Positions 16,560-25,869 are shown, numbered from the stretch's first letter. The stretch is 64,000 bases of DNA from Motiliproteus sp965230735 (GCF_965230735.1 NZ_OZ246016.1:3891600-3955599); one strand, 5' to 3'. The notes: generated by a model not told the origin, from the sequence alone. Made by a program: numbers and translations.

Positions 16560-19220
16560 TTAAACGGTGGTCGGGTTCGGCTTCTCGGGGTTGATATTGA
16601 ACTTCTTGATCGCCTCGGAGACGACGGAAGCCTTGATGGTACCCTCATCGGCCAGCGCCTTGAGCGCAGCAACAACGACGTAGTAACGGTTAACTTCGAA
16701 GAACTCGCGCAGCTTCTCGCGGGTATCGGAGCGGCCGAAGCCGTCGGTGCCCAATACCACGTAGCGGGACGGGACGAATTCGCGAATCTGATCGGCAAAC
16801 GCCTTCATGTAATCGGTGGAGGCGATAACCGGGCCCTTGCGATCGGCCAGGCACTGCTCAACGTAGGAGGTGCGCGGCGCCTCTTCCGGATGCAGCAGAT
16901 TCCAGCGTGAGCAATCCAGCGCTTCACGACGCAGCTCGTTGAAGCTGGTGGCGCTCCAGATATCGGACTCAACGCCGAAGTCGGCACGCAGGATATCGGC
17001 AGCGGCGCGGACTTCACGCAGGATGGTGCCGGAGCCCATCAGCTGAACCTTCTTCTTGGCGGTCTTCTTGCCTTCTTCAAGCAGGTACAGACCCTTGATG
17101 ATGCCCTCTTCCGCACCTTGCGGCATCGCCGGCTGCGGGTAGTTTTCGTTCATCACGGTCAGGTAATAGAACACGTTCTCTTTGTCGACGAACATCCGCT
17201 TCATGCCGTCCTGCATGATCACGGTCAGCTCGTAGCCGTAGGTCGGATCGTAGGCGACACAGTTCGGGATGGTGGCGGCCAGCAGGTGGCTGTGACCGTC
17301 TTCGTGCTGCAGGCCTTCACCGTTCAGGGTGGTCCGACCGGCGGTGGCACCGACCAGGAAGCCGCGGGCCTGGATATCACCGGCCGCCCAGGCCAGGTCC
17401 ATGGTGCGCTGCAGACCGAACATCGAGTAGGAGATGTAGAACGGGATCAGCGGGCAGTTGTGGTTGGAGTAAGCGGTAGCGGCCGCGATCCAGGCTGACA
17501 TGGAGCCGGATTCGTTGATCCCCTCTTCCAGGATCTGGCCCTGCTTGGACTCCTTGTACCACATGATCTGGTCGCGATCGTGGGGCACGTAACGCTGACC
17601 TTCCGAGGTGTAGATACCCAGCTGACGGAACATACCTTCCATACCGAAGGTACGGGCTTCGTCCGGTACGATCGGAACGATGCGATCACCGATATTCTTG
17701 TCTTTCGCCAGGGTCGACAGGGTACGAACAAACGACATGGTGGTGGACAGTTCGCGCTTGCCGCTGTCCTTGAGCTGGCCGCCCAGGTCTTCCAGCGACG
17801 GAATCTTCAGCGCTTCAAAGTCGTTGCGACGCTGCGGGTACATACCACCAAGCTTCTCACGGCGGCCCATCATGTACTTCAGTTCAGGGCTGTCCGGGGA
17901 CGGACGGTAGTACGGGGTGGTCTTGAGCTGGTCATCGTCCAGCGGGATGCTGAAGCGATCACGGAAATCGAGCAGGTCATCCATCGCCACCTTCTTCATG
18001 GAGTGGGTAGCGTTCTTGGCTTCACCGGACTTACCGGTGCCGTAGCCTTTAACGGTCTGCGCCAGAATGACGGTCGGCTGGCCTTTGTGGTTAACCGCCT
18101 CATGGTAGGCCGCGTAAACCTTGTAGGGGTCGTGGCCGCCACGGTTCAGGTTCATGATGTCCTCGTCGGACATATCCTTGACCATCTCCAGCAGCTCCGG
18201 ATGCTTACCGAATACGTGCTCGCGGGTATAAGCGCCGCCGTTGGCCTTACAGTTCTGCAGTTCACCGTCGCAGATCTCGTTCATGGTCTCGAGCAGCAGG
18301 CCTTTTTCGTCCTTCTCGAACAGCGGATCCCAATGGCGACCCCACAGAACCTTGATCACGTTCCAGCCGGCACCGCGGAATTCACCTTCGAGCTCTTGAA
18401 CCACCTTACCGTTGCCGCGAACCGGGCCGTCCAGACGCTGCAGGTTACAGTTGATCACGAAAATCAGGTTTTCCAGTTTCTCACGACCGGCCAGCGCGAT
18501 GGCGCCCAGGGATTCAGGCTCGTCACATTCACCGTCACCCAGGAAGGCCCAGACCTTACGGTCGCCCCGATTGATCATGCCGCGGGCGGACAGGTAACGC
18601 ATCACGTGGGCTTGGTAGATCGCCTGGATCGGACCCAGACCCATGGAAACGGTCGGGAACTGCCAGAAGTCAGGCATCAGCCAGGGGTGCGGGTAGGAGG
18701 AAAGACCGTTGCCGTCCACTTCACGGCGGTAGTTGTCCATCTGCTCTTCGGTCAGACGACCTTCGAGGTAAGCACGGGCATAGATACCCGGCGCGATGTG
18801 ACCCTGGAAGAAAACCAGGTCGCCTTCCTGCTCGCCCTCAGGGCCGCGGAAGAAGTGGTTGAAGCCGATATCGTACAGCGTCGCAGAGGAGGAGAAGCTG
18901 GAGATGTGACCGCCCAGGCCATCATCGTTGTCATTGGCGCGCATTACCATCGCCATCGCGTTCCAGCGGATCAGCGAGCGGATGCGACGCTCCATAAAGA
19001 GATCACCCGGCAGCGGCTGCTCATCTTTGGGGGCAATGGTGTTGCAATAGGGTGTAGTGACGGTGTCGTTCTGCTCGGCACCTAATTCGCGGGCTTTTTG
19101 TCCCAGCTTGGCCAGCAGATACTTTGCCCGGTCGGAGCCTTCATTCTTGGCAACGGACTCAAGGGCATCCAGCCACTCCTGCGTTTCAATAGGATCGATA
19201 TCTTCGATACGTTCTTGCAC
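16560..19220 (-). CDS. aceE: Pyruvate dehydrogenase E1 component (homodimeric)
   Basis: E1 decarboxylates pyruvate with thiamine diphosphate and acetylates the E2 lipoyl arms. The protein has 886 residues, almost the same as E. coli AceE (887). It has the TPP-binding motif GDGECDEPESLGAI and the NCNLQRLDGPVRGN segment that follows. I choose the GTG at 19220 because GGAGG lies 8 bases upstream and the product then begins MQERIEDIDPIETQEW, matching the family. A further upstream TTG overlaps that ribosome site. The order pdhR-aceE-aceF is as in E. coli. Confidence 0.97.
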   Translation of the reverse strand: MQERIEDIDPIETQEWLDALESVAKNEGSDRAKYLLAKLGQKARELGAEQNDTVTTPYCNTIAPKDEQPLPGDLFMERRIRSLIRWNAMAMVMRANDNDDGLGGHISSFSSSATLYDIGFNHFFRGPEGEQEGDLVFFQGHIAPGIYARAYLEGRLTEEQMDNYRREVDGNGLSSYPHPWLMPDFWQFPTVSMGLGPIQAIYQAHVMRYLSARGMINRGDRKVWAFLGDGECDEPESLGAIALAGREKLENLIFVINCNLQRLDGPVRGNGKVVQELEGEFRGAGWNVIKVLWGRHWDPLFEKDEKGLLLETMNEICDGELQNCKANGGAYTREHVFGKHPELLEMVKDMSDEDIMNLNRGGHDPYKVYAAYHEAVNHKGQPTVILAQTVKGYGTGKSGEAKNATHSMKKVAMDDLLDFRDRFSIPLDDDQLKTTPYYRPSPDSPELKYMMGRREKLGGMYPQRRNDFEALKIPSLEDLGGQLKDSGKRELSTTMSFVRTLSTLAKDKNIGDRIVPIVPDEARTFGMEGMFRQLGIYTSEGQRYVPHDRDQIMWYKESKQGQILEEGINESGSMSAWIAAATAYSNHNCPLIPFYISYSMFGLQRTMDLAWAAGDIQARGFLVGATAGRTTLNGEGLQHEDGHSHLLAATIPNCVAYDPTYGYELTVIMQDGMKRMFVDKENVFYYLTVMNENYPQPAMPQGAEEGIIKGLYLLEEGKKTAKKKVQLMGSGTILREVRAAADILRADFGVESDIWSATSFNELRREALDCSRWNLLHPEEAPRTSYVEQCLADRKGPVIASTDYMKAFADQIREFVPSRYVVLGTDGFGRSDTREKLREFFEVNRYYVVVAALKALADEGTIKASVVSEAIKKFNINPEKPNPTTV

Positions 19221-19344
19221 TCTAATGACCTCCAAAAAAGCCGCTATTGACCAGAATCGGGCTGGGGATTGAGCACCCGATCAACCTATGGCCTGCGGCA
19301 TTGCTGCACTGCAGCGTTCCCCCCTGGGATGAAAAAGCGTAGCG

Positions 19345-19373
19345 ATACTACAAAAACAGCTATCACTTGTCTA
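19345..19373 (-). promoter_or_regulatory. Candidate sigma70 promoter for aceEF
   Basis: On the minus strand TAGACA (19368-19373) is followed after 17 bases by TAGTAT (19345-19350). It lies in the 209-base gap between pdhR and aceE, about 125 bases before the aceE GTG. No ATTGGT-N3-ACCAAT palindrome was seen in this gap. A different palindrome, GTAGT-AAA-ACTAC, is at 19411-19423. Confidence 0.45.
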
Positions 19374-19429
19374 CAAAATCAACAAAATCGACCTAAAACA
19401 AGACCAAAAAGTAGTAAAACTACATAGAA

Positions 19430-20191
19430 CTACTTACTCAATTCCGAGCGTCTACGCGAACGCTTCTGACGGGCTTCCTCTTTACCGTAGTCGGAAACCA
19501 CCTCTTCAACGTAGGCCAGGTGATCGTAGGCGGCCTGGCGTGCCTGCTCCGGCTTACCGTCAAAGATAGCCTCCATCAGGACCTTGTGCTGGCCGTGGAT
19601 CTTGGAGCGATGCCCGCGTTGCGGGTAAGCCTGCTCCAGGTTGTTCATGATATTTTTCTCTACCAGTCCCAGCAGCGCCCGCATCGTATGTAGCAACACC
19701 ACATTGTGCGAGGCCTCGGCGATTCGCAGGTGGAACTCGACGTCGGCCTTCACTTCCTGCTCGAACGCCTTGACCTCGTGGTAACCCTCCAGCTCATCGT
19801 AGATTTTCTGGATCGCCCGGCGGTCCGATTCGGTGCTTCGCAACGCAGCATAATAGGCAGCAACACCTTCGAGGGCATGACGGAATTCCAGCAGGTCAGC
19901 CTGCGCTTCGGGGTGAGAGGAAAACAGGGTTAATAAAGGATCCGCATAACCGCCATCGAGCGTATCCGATACATAGGTACCGCCCCCCTGGCGACTGGTC
20001 AGCAACCCCTTGGCCACCAGTTTCTGTACCGCCTCACGCAGCGAAGGACGCGATACTTCAAATTGTTTCGACAGCTCGCGCTCCGAAGGCAGCTTCTGGC
20101 CGGGCTTCAAACTCCCCTCCAGAATCATGCTCTCCAGCTCCTCCATAATCACATCGGAGATCTTGGGCTGTTTTACTCGTCTATACTTCAT
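19430..20191 (-). CDS. pdhR: PdhR, pyruvate-responsive GntR/FadR regulator
   Basis: PdhR represses pyruvate dehydrogenase and related genes until pyruvate releases it from DNA. The 253-residue protein is nearly the length of E. coli PdhR (254) and matches it throughout: a winged-helix GntR domain (10-75; PGQKLPSERELSKQFEVSRP, GLLTSRQGGGTYV) and an FCD ligand domain with LEFRHALEGVAAYYAALRST and EASHNVVLLH. The basic C-terminal tail is also shared. Its own promoter region carries the expected operator, so it probably represses itself. The divergent TRAP operon has an identical operator. Confidence 0.93.
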   Translation of the reverse strand: MKYRRVKQPKISDVIMEELESMILEGSLKPGQKLPSERELSKQFEVSRPSLREAVQKLVAKGLLTSRQGGGTYVSDTLDGGYADPLLTLFSSHPEAQADLLEFRHALEGVAAYYAALRSTESDRRAIQKIYDELEGYHEVKAFEQEVKADVEFHLRIAEASHNVVLLHTMRALLGLVEKNIMNNLEQAYPQRGHRSKIHGQHKVLMEAIFDGKPEQARQAAYDHLAYVEEVVSDYGKEEARQKRSRRRSELSK

Positions 20192-20216
20192 TGACTCAAA
20201 TTACTCGTCTCGAAAT

Positions 20217-20231
20217 ATTGGTATTACCAAT
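20217..20231. promoter_or_regulatory. PdhR operator 1 (upstream of pdhR)
   Basis: ATTGGTATTACCAAT is a perfect ATTGGT-N3-ACCAAT palindrome, the PdhR/LldR box. It lies 25 bases before the pdhR start and just downstream of its candidate -10, where a bound repressor would block initiation. The whole 336-base pdhR-dctP gap holds this box, a second identical box, and one candidate promoter for each gene. Confidence 0.85.
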
Positions 20232-20245
20232 TTTTGGTTTCAGCA

Positions 20246-20274
20246 GTTATAGCACGGATGCCCGGATATGCAAA
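20246..20274 (-). promoter_or_regulatory. Candidate pdhR promoter
   Basis: On the minus strand TTTGCA (20269-20274) and TATAAC (20246-20251) are 17 bases apart. The PdhR operator 1 begins 14 bases downstream of the -10. Confidence 0.5.
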
Positions 20275-20405
20275 ACCACTCGCCGACGCTTGCCACAAAT
20301 TGCACCAAACTTTTTTTATCCTTCTTCCTATATAGACAGCCCCATATAAATCATAGAGTTACAAATTATTTAGACCAAAGTTTAATCAAACCTCCCATCA
20401 GAGGG

Positions 20406-20435
20406 TTGACAGCTACCCCCTGAAATCAATAGGGT
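20406..20435 (+). promoter_or_regulatory. Candidate dctP promoter
   Basis: A perfect -35, TTGACA (20406-20411), is followed after 18 bases by a weak -10, TAGGGT (20430-20435). PdhR operator 2 lies 17 bases further on. The -10 is poor, so the exact promoter is uncertain. Confidence 0.4.
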
Positions 20436-20452
20436 AATAAGCCCAAGCAAAC

Positions 20453-20467
20453 ATTGGTATTACCAAT
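20453..20467. promoter_or_regulatory. PdhR operator 2 (upstream of dctP)
   Basis: This is the same perfect 15-mer, ATTGGTATTACCAAT, as operator 1, located 61 bases before dctP and downstream of its candidate promoter. It places the TRAP transporter, and probably dld, under PdhR control. Confidence 0.85.
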
Positions 20468-20527
20468 TTACCAACAACCTTCCCCAGGTTCGAACAGATA
20501 ACAAAAACGAACATTCGAGGATTCATC

Positions 20528-21598
20528 ATGACAAAGCTTGCTCGTACCGCTGTAACTGCAGCTGCCCTGACCGCTGCGATGTCGGTTGCAGTACCGGCCA
20601 CCGCTGCTGACAAAACCTTGCTCAAAACCCCTGTTGCCTTCGGCACTCATCTCCCCGCGCTGGGCACCCCGATCAAGTGGGTTTCCGAACAGCTGCCGGT
20701 AATGAGCGACAACAAACTGAAGATGAAGATCTATGAGCCGGGTAAGCTGGTTGCTCCGCCCGAGATCCTCGAAGCTGTTTCCAGCGGCAAGGTTAACTCC
20801 GGTTACGCCACTGCCGGTTACTGGCAGGGCAAGATGCCTGCCGCCGCCCTGTTCTCCGCCGTACCTTTCGGTCCGGAAGCGGGTGAATACCTGGCCTGGA
20901 TGTACTTCGGCAACGGCCTGAAGCTGTATCAAGAGATGTACGACACCGCCGGTTACAACGTTAAGGTTCTGCCTTGCGCCATCATCTCTCCGGAAACTTC
21001 CGGCTGGTTCAAGAAGCCGATCGATAAGCCGGAAGATCTGAAAGGTCTGAACATGCGTTTCTTCGGTCTGGGTGCCAGCGTGATGGAGAAACTGGGTGTC
21101 GGTACCGTACAGATCCCGGGTGGTGAAATCTTCGGTGCACTGGAAAAAGGCGCCATCGACGCCTCCGAATTCTCCCAGCCGGCTATCGACCAGCGTCTGG
21201 GCTTCCACAAGATCGCCAAGTACAACTACTTCCCCGGCTGGCACCAGCAGTCCACCGTGTTTGAACTGCTCGTGAACAAAGACGCCTGGGGCAAGATGAG
21301 CAAAGCCAACCAGGCGATCCTGGAAAACACCTGTAAAGCTTCCATGACCAACGCGATCGCTGAAGGCGAGTCCATGCAGCACGACGTTATGGCCAAGGCT
21401 CAAGCCAACGGTGTAGAGATCCGTTACTGGAACGACGAAATGCTGACCCTGTTCAAGAACACCTGGGACCAGGTGGTTGAAGAGAAGAAGCAGGACGCCT
21501 TCTTTAACAAGGTCTACACCGACATGAGCAACTTCCGTGACGGTTACGACCTGTGGGAAGCCAACGCCTTCCTGCCGCGTCCACAGCCGAACCTGTAA
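20528..21598 (+). CDS. dctP: TRAP transporter substrate-binding protein (TakP-like)
   Basis: This is the periplasmic receptor of a TRAP transporter, with 356 residues and a cleavable signal ending near VPATAADK. It belongs to the DctP family branch that includes TakP-type 2-oxo-acid and lactate binders: note the GGEIFGALEKGAIDASEFS segment and PGWHQQST. The ligand is not shown by sequence alone. Adjacency to PdhR boxes and to D-lactate dehydrogenase points to lactate or pyruvate. GAGG before the ATG supports the start. A terminator-like hairpin separates it from dctQ, which would favour extra receptor synthesis. Confidence 0.9.
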   Translation: MTKLARTAVTAAALTAAMSVAVPATAADKTLLKTPVAFGTHLPALGTPIKWVSEQLPVMSDNKLKMKIYEPGKLVAPPEILEAVSSGKVNSGYATAGYWQGKMPAAALFSAVPFGPEAGEYLAWMYFGNGLKLYQEMYDTAGYNVKVLPCAIISPETSGWFKKPIDKPEDLKGLNMRFFGLGASVMEKLGVGTVQIPGGEIFGALEKGAIDASEFSQPAIDQRLGFHKIAKYNYFPGWHQQSTVFELLVNKDAWGKMSKANQAILENTCKASMTNAIAEGESMQHDVMAKAQANGVEIRYWNDEMLTLFKNTWDQVVEEKKQDAFFNKVYTDMSNFRDGYDLWEANAFLPRPQPNL

Positions 21599-21611
21599 GA
21601 CCTGCAACACC

Positions 21612-21670
21612 GGAGCCCGCCCGTCGGGCTCCCCCTGGCCGGGGAAGCTCACGCCCCGGCCACCTTTTTT
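21612..21670 (+). terminator. Tandem hairpins between dctP and dctQ (attenuator)
   Basis: GGAGCCC/GGGCTCC (21612-21632) is followed by TGGCCGGGG-N9-CCCCGGCCA (21636-21662) and six T (21665-21670). The second is a good intrinsic terminator. Partial read-through would give more binding protein than membrane subunits. Confidence 0.8.
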
Positions 21671-21843
21671 CCGCCAGCTGCCCCGATGCGTTTAGCCAAC
21701 CAGGCAGCGGCCAGTAAGTTGTTCTGCCAGCCGCCGGCGCACAAGAGCGGTACGCAGCCAAACCATTTTGACGAGCCCGCACCGACAACGGCACTTCTTA
21801 GCTACCGCTGAGTTTTCCTGCGCGCTCACAAGAGGTTTCTATC

Positions 21844-22374
21844 GTGCAAAGTCACCATCAACACCAAGAGCATCCAGTCTTTGTGGCTGATTGTATTGAT
21901 GCTTTTATCCGCAAGATCGGCCACCTGATCGCCTGGGTTTATGTCGCACTGGTCCTGGTTATCATCACCCAGGTATTCCTGCGCAAGGGTCTTTCCAGCG
22001 GCCTGATCATTCTCGAAGAACTGCAGTGGCACCTGTATGCCATCGGCGTCATGTTCGGCATGTCCTACGCCCAGATCAACAACGCCCACGTCCGGGTGGA
22101 TCTGATCTACGGCGGCCTGCGAATTCGGAACAAGCGGATTATCGATATCATCGGTATTCTGGTACTGGTACTGCCGTTTATCACGGTGATCTTTATCCAC
22201 AGCCTCGATTTTGTCGCCGATTCCTGGCGCATCAACGAGTCCTCGGACTCCCCCTCCGGCCTGCCCTGGCGCTGGGCCATCAAGAGTGTCATCCCGCTCA
22301 GTTTCGCCATGCTGGCGCTGGCCGTGGTCTCACGCCTGATTCGTGATGTTGTATTGCTGTTCCGGGGAGAGTAA
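21844..22374 (+). CDS. dctQ: TRAP transporter small membrane subunit
   Basis: DctQ is the four-helix small permease subunit. The 176-residue protein has helices at about 26-45, 55-75, 96-116 and 140-162, and the family features EELQWHLYAIGVMFGMSYA (57-75) and HVRVDLIYGG. It ends 2 bases before dctM, so translation is probably coupled. The polar His/Gln-rich N-terminus is cytoplasmic. Confidence 0.9.
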   Translation: MQSHHQHQEHPVFVADCIDAFIRKIGHLIAWVYVALVLVIITQVFLRKGLSSGLIILEELQWHLYAIGVMFGMSYAQINNAHVRVDLIYGGLRIRNKRIIDIIGILVLVLPFITVIFIHSLDFVADSWRINESSDSPSGLPWRWAIKSVIPLSFAMLALAVVSRLIRDVVLLFRGE

Positions 22375-22376
22375 CG

Positions 22377-23762
22377 ATGGAAATTAATGAGATTCTCGTT
22401 ATCGCGATGTTCCTGTCGTTCATCGCGCTGCTGTTTACCGGCATTCCGGTCGCCTGGGTTCTGGGCGGTATCGGGGTTATCTTCGCCGGCATCGGCTATC
22501 TGGCCGATATGTATCTGGATGCCTTTACCGGGCTCGACTTCCTGACCCTTGGCCTGGTGGTCAACCGGTTATTCAAAATCATGGATAACTGGATCCTGGT
22601 CGCCCTGCCGATGTTCATATTCATGGGCATCATGCTGGATAAGTCCGGCGTTGCCGAAAAACTGATGCAGTCGATGCAGGAACTGTTCGGTCGGGTCCGC
22701 GGTGGCCTGGCGATCACCGTCACCGCCATCGGTATCATCCTGGCCGCCTCCACCGGCATCATCGGAGCCTCCGTGGTGCTGCTGGCAGTCATGTCGCTGC
22801 CATCGATGATGAAGCAAGGCTACTCCAAGCCGTTCGCGCTGGGCACTATCGCCTCCGCCGGTACCCTGGGGATCCTGATTCCACCCAGCATCATGCTGGT
22901 TATCATGGCTGACCAGCTGGGCCTGTCGGTAGGTGACCTGTTTATGGGCGCGGTCTTCCCAGGCCTGCTATTGGGCGCACTGTATATCATCTACATCCTG
23001 AGCGTGGGCTTCTTCAGCCCGGATTCTGCCCCGGTACCCGAAGATGCCAAGCGCGTGACCATGCGCGCCTTTATCGGCCTGCTGAAGGCGGTCACCCCGA
23101 CCCTGCTGCTGATCTTTATCGTACTGGGCTCGATCTTCGCCGGTATCGCCACCCCGACCGAAGCCTCCGGTGTCGGTGCCCTGGGTGCAACGCTGTTGGC
23201 GATGTACAACAAGAAGTTCAGCTTCAAGGTGCTCAAAGAGGTCATGCAGGGCACCTACAACACCACCGCTTACATCTTCGCGATCTTTATCGGTGCGACC
23301 TGTTTCGCTCTGGTACTGCGTGAACTGGGTGGTGACGAGCTGATCGAGTCGTTCCTGACCGGTCTGCCGTTCGGCCCTTACGGCATCATCGCCTTCATCC
23401 TGTTCATCATCTTCCTGCTCGGGTTCTTCCTCGACTGGATCGAGATCACACTGATCATCCTGCCGCTGTTGGCGCCAGTGATAAGCGCCCTTGGCTTCGA
23501 GATCGACGGCTACGGTGTGGTCGACAACCCCGAGCTGGTCTGGTTCGTGATGCTGGTGGCGATGGCACTACAGACATCGTTCTTAACCCCACCGGTCGGC
23601 TTCGCACTGTTCTACCTGAAGGGTGTATGCCCGCCGGATATCAAGCTGAGCGATATTTATAAGGGTGTCATTCCATTCATCATCCTGCAGCTGATCGCAC
23701 TGGTGGTGCTGGTGCTCTGGCCGCAGCTGGTGATCTGGCTACCGGCCGCCGCCTACGGCTGA
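22377..23762 (+). CDS. dctM: TRAP transporter large permease subunit
   Basis: DctM is the sodium-driven transport subunit. It has 461 residues and about 12 membrane segments, with the family patterns TGIPVAWVLGG near residue 22, ASTGIIGASVVLLAVMSLPS (122-141), a GTLGILIPPS loop and a C-terminal SFLTPPVGFALFYLKGV. It works with the DctP and DctQ encoded just upstream. Confidence 0.93.
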   Translation: MEINEILVIAMFLSFIALLFTGIPVAWVLGGIGVIFAGIGYLADMYLDAFTGLDFLTLGLVVNRLFKIMDNWILVALPMFIFMGIMLDKSGVAEKLMQSMQELFGRVRGGLAITVTAIGIILAASTGIIGASVVLLAVMSLPSMMKQGYSKPFALGTIASAGTLGILIPPSIMLVIMADQLGLSVGDLFMGAVFPGLLLGALYIIYILSVGFFSPDSAPVPEDAKRVTMRAFIGLLKAVTPTLLLIFIVLGSIFAGIATPTEASGVGALGATLLAMYNKKFSFKVLKEVMQGTYNTTAYIFAIFIGATCFALVLRELGGDELIESFLTGLPFGPYGIIAFILFIIFLLGFFLDWIEITLIILPLLAPVISALGFEIDGYGVVDNPELVWFVMLVAMALQTSFLTPPVGFALFYLKGVCPPDIKLSDIYKGVIPFIILQLIALVVLVLWPQLVIWLPAAAYG

Positions 23763-23784
23763 TACGAGAGCCGACGTGAAATCC

Positions 23785-23804
23785 GGCCCGCTGCTCTGCG
23801 GGCC
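23785..23804 (+). terminator. Weak terminator or attenuator after dctM
   Basis: GGCCCGC-TGCTCT-GCGGGCC forms a 7-bp stem, but only three T follow. It probably reduces rather than stops transcription into dld, 77 bases further on. Confidence 0.5.
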
Positions 23805-23881
23805 TTTCACCCCCCTCTCAATCCAGGCTTCATCCGCCTCGCCAACCCCGCTTCACGACGAATTTCAGGCAGGACAGCGTT

Positions 23882-25570
23882 ATGTCAGCACAACAATTTA
23901 TCGATCAGTTAACGTCTATTGTCGGTCGTGAGAATATCAAGACCGGCGAGCGCCAGACCGAACACTACCGTACCGGCTTCCGCTCCGGCGAAGGCAGCGC
24001 CCTGGCCGTGGTGTTCCCAACCAGCCTGCTGCAGCAGTGGCGCGTACTAAAGGCCTGTGTCGAGGCCGACAAGATCATCATCATGCAGGCCGCCAACACT
24101 GGTCTGACCGAGGGATCGACCCCCAGCGGTGAGGATTACGACCGGGATATCATCATCCTCAATACCACCCGCATGGACAGCATCTACCTGCTGGACGAAG
24201 GCCGTCAGATCATCAGCCTGCCCGGCGCCACCCTGTTCAAGCTCGAAAAGCTGCTGAAGCCACTGAACCGGGCGCCCCACTCGGTGATCGGCTCATCCTG
24301 TATCGGCGCCTCCATCATCGGCGGTATCGCCAATAATTCCGGTGGCGCACTGGTCAAGCGCGGCCCGGCCTATTCCGAACTGTCACTGTTCGCCCGCATC
24401 AGCGATAACGGCGAACTGGAGCTGGTCAACCATCTGGGTATCGAGCTAGGGGATAGCCCCGAAGAGATGCTCAGCAACCTCGAGCAGCAGAATTTCTCCA
24501 CCGACGGCACACCGGCACCGGGTAAAGCGTCGGCCAGTGACTACCCGGAGATCCTGCGAGACGTTGACGCCGATACCCCGGCCCGCTTCAATGCCGATAC
24601 CCGCCGCCTCTACGAGGCCAGCGGCTGCGCCGGCAAACTGGCGATCTTCGCGGTGCGCCTGGACACCTTCGAGGTGCCGCAGAAAGAGCAGGTCTACTAC
24701 ATCGGCACCAACGATCCGGCCCAGCTGACCCAGCTGCGTCGCGACATTCTCAAAGGCTTCAAAAACCTGCCGGAAGTCGGCGAGTACATGCACCGTGATG
24801 TATTCGATATCGCGCTGAAGTACGGCAAAGACACCTTCCTGATGATCAACTACCTGGGCACCGATCCGCTGCCCAAGCTGTTCGCCATGAAGGGATCGAT
24901 CAGCGCCTGGCTGAACCGCTTCAGTTTCCTGCCCAAGGAACTGCCGGACCGGGTAATGCAGATCATGAGCCGCTGCTGGCCCAACATCGTGCCCAAACGG
25001 CTGATGAAGTTCCGCGACGATTATGAACACCACCTGATTTTGAAGATGAGTGACGAAGGCATCGACGAAGCCGACGCTTATTTGAAAGCGTTCTTCAGCG
25101 ATCCGGCCAAGGGTGGCTACATCGCCTGTAGCGCCGACGAAGCCAAGAAGGCCTATCTGCTGCGTTTCGCCGCCGCCGGTGCGGCGATCCGCTACGAGAC
25201 CGTCCACCACAAGGAGGTCGAGACCATCCTGGCGTTGGATATCGCGCTCAAACGTAACGACGAAGAGTGGGTCGAAAAGCTGCCGGAGTCGATCCGCTCG
25301 CAGTTGGTCAGCTCACTCTACTACGGTCACTTTATGTGCCACGTGTTCCATCAGGACTACATCCTGAAGAAGGGTGCGGACGCCAAAGCGATCAAGCAGC
25401 AGATGCTCGAGATCCTGGCCGCCAAAGGGGCCAAGTACCCGGCCGAGCATAACGTCGGCCATCTGTACGAAGCGGAGAAGGGTCTGAAGAGCTTCTACGC
25501 CGAGCTGGACCCGACCAACACCTTTAACCCAGGTATCGGCAAGACCTCGAAACGTCGCTGCGGCTGCTGA
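23882..25570 (+). CDS. dld: Quinone-dependent D-lactate dehydrogenase
   Basis: Dld is a peripheral membrane flavoprotein that oxidises D-lactate to pyruvate and feeds electrons to quinone. The 562-residue protein is close to E. coli Dld (571). It has the FAD_binding_4 domain (NTGLTEGSTPSGEDYDRD, then SCIGASIIGGIANNSGGALV) and a C-terminal membrane-binding domain with basic and aromatic stretches (AWLNRFSFLPKELPDRVMQI). It ends with the EHNVGHLYEAEKGLKSFY and DPTNTFNPGIG signature. Position after dctPQM suggests coupled lactate uptake and oxidation to pyruvate, which is PdhR's ligand. Confidence 0.95.
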   Translation: MSAQQFIDQLTSIVGRENIKTGERQTEHYRTGFRSGEGSALAVVFPTSLLQQWRVLKACVEADKIIIMQAANTGLTEGSTPSGEDYDRDIIILNTTRMDSIYLLDEGRQIISLPGATLFKLEKLLKPLNRAPHSVIGSSCIGASIIGGIANNSGGALVKRGPAYSELSLFARISDNGELELVNHLGIELGDSPEEMLSNLEQQNFSTDGTPAPGKASASDYPEILRDVDADTPARFNADTRRLYEASGCAGKLAIFAVRLDTFEVPQKEQVYYIGTNDPAQLTQLRRDILKGFKNLPEVGEYMHRDVFDIALKYGKDTFLMINYLGTDPLPKLFAMKGSISAWLNRFSFLPKELPDRVMQIMSRCWPNIVPKRLMKFRDDYEHHLILKMSDEGIDEADAYLKAFFSDPAKGGYIACSADEAKKAYLLRFAAAGAAIRYETVHHKEVETILALDIALKRNDEEWVEKLPESIRSQLVSSLYYGHFMCHVFHQDYILKKGADAKAIKQQMLEILAAKGAKYPAEHNVGHLYEAEKGLKSFYAELDPTNTFNPGIGKTSKRRCGC

Positions 25571-25869
25571 TTTTGCCCTCAACGTGACCGAAAACCCGTG
25601 GGCTGACAATTAGGTTTGTCACGCCCGCTGGCTTGGAGTATAAAACCAAAGTCTACCCGACATACCGCTCAAAAGTCGGACTCCGGGTAGCCGTTAGCGA
25701 GTAAGGACGCAGCGGTTTATCGCGTAACGCGGTAGCCGAACAAAAAAGCCTCTGGAAGGATAAGCGCAGTCCCTCGATACGCATGTCACAGAATTAACGC
25801 AACGCCAGAATCCGTTCGGACGGGGCTGAGCCTGTCCGACAGACGTATCCAGTACCAAGGAGTACCACC
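25571..25869. other. Intergenic region with alternative hairpins
   Basis: The 299-base gap before the stress-protein gene has overlapping inverted repeats: CTACCCG (25653-25659) with CGGGTAG (25684-25690), or CCGAC (25657-25661) with GTCGG (25675-25679). The two stems share bases, so only one can form at a time. No coding frame is seen. Confidence 0.4.

Noticed and set aside
17580..19085. Long open frame on the strand opposite aceE (about 500 codons)
   Set aside because: It is a shadow of the GC-rich aceE gene: no ribosome site, no recognisable domain, and aceE is certain.
19236..19429. PdhR box directly upstream of aceE
   Set aside because: No ATTGGT-N3-ACCAAT was found in this gap; only an unrelated GTAGT-AAA-ACTAC palindrome was seen.
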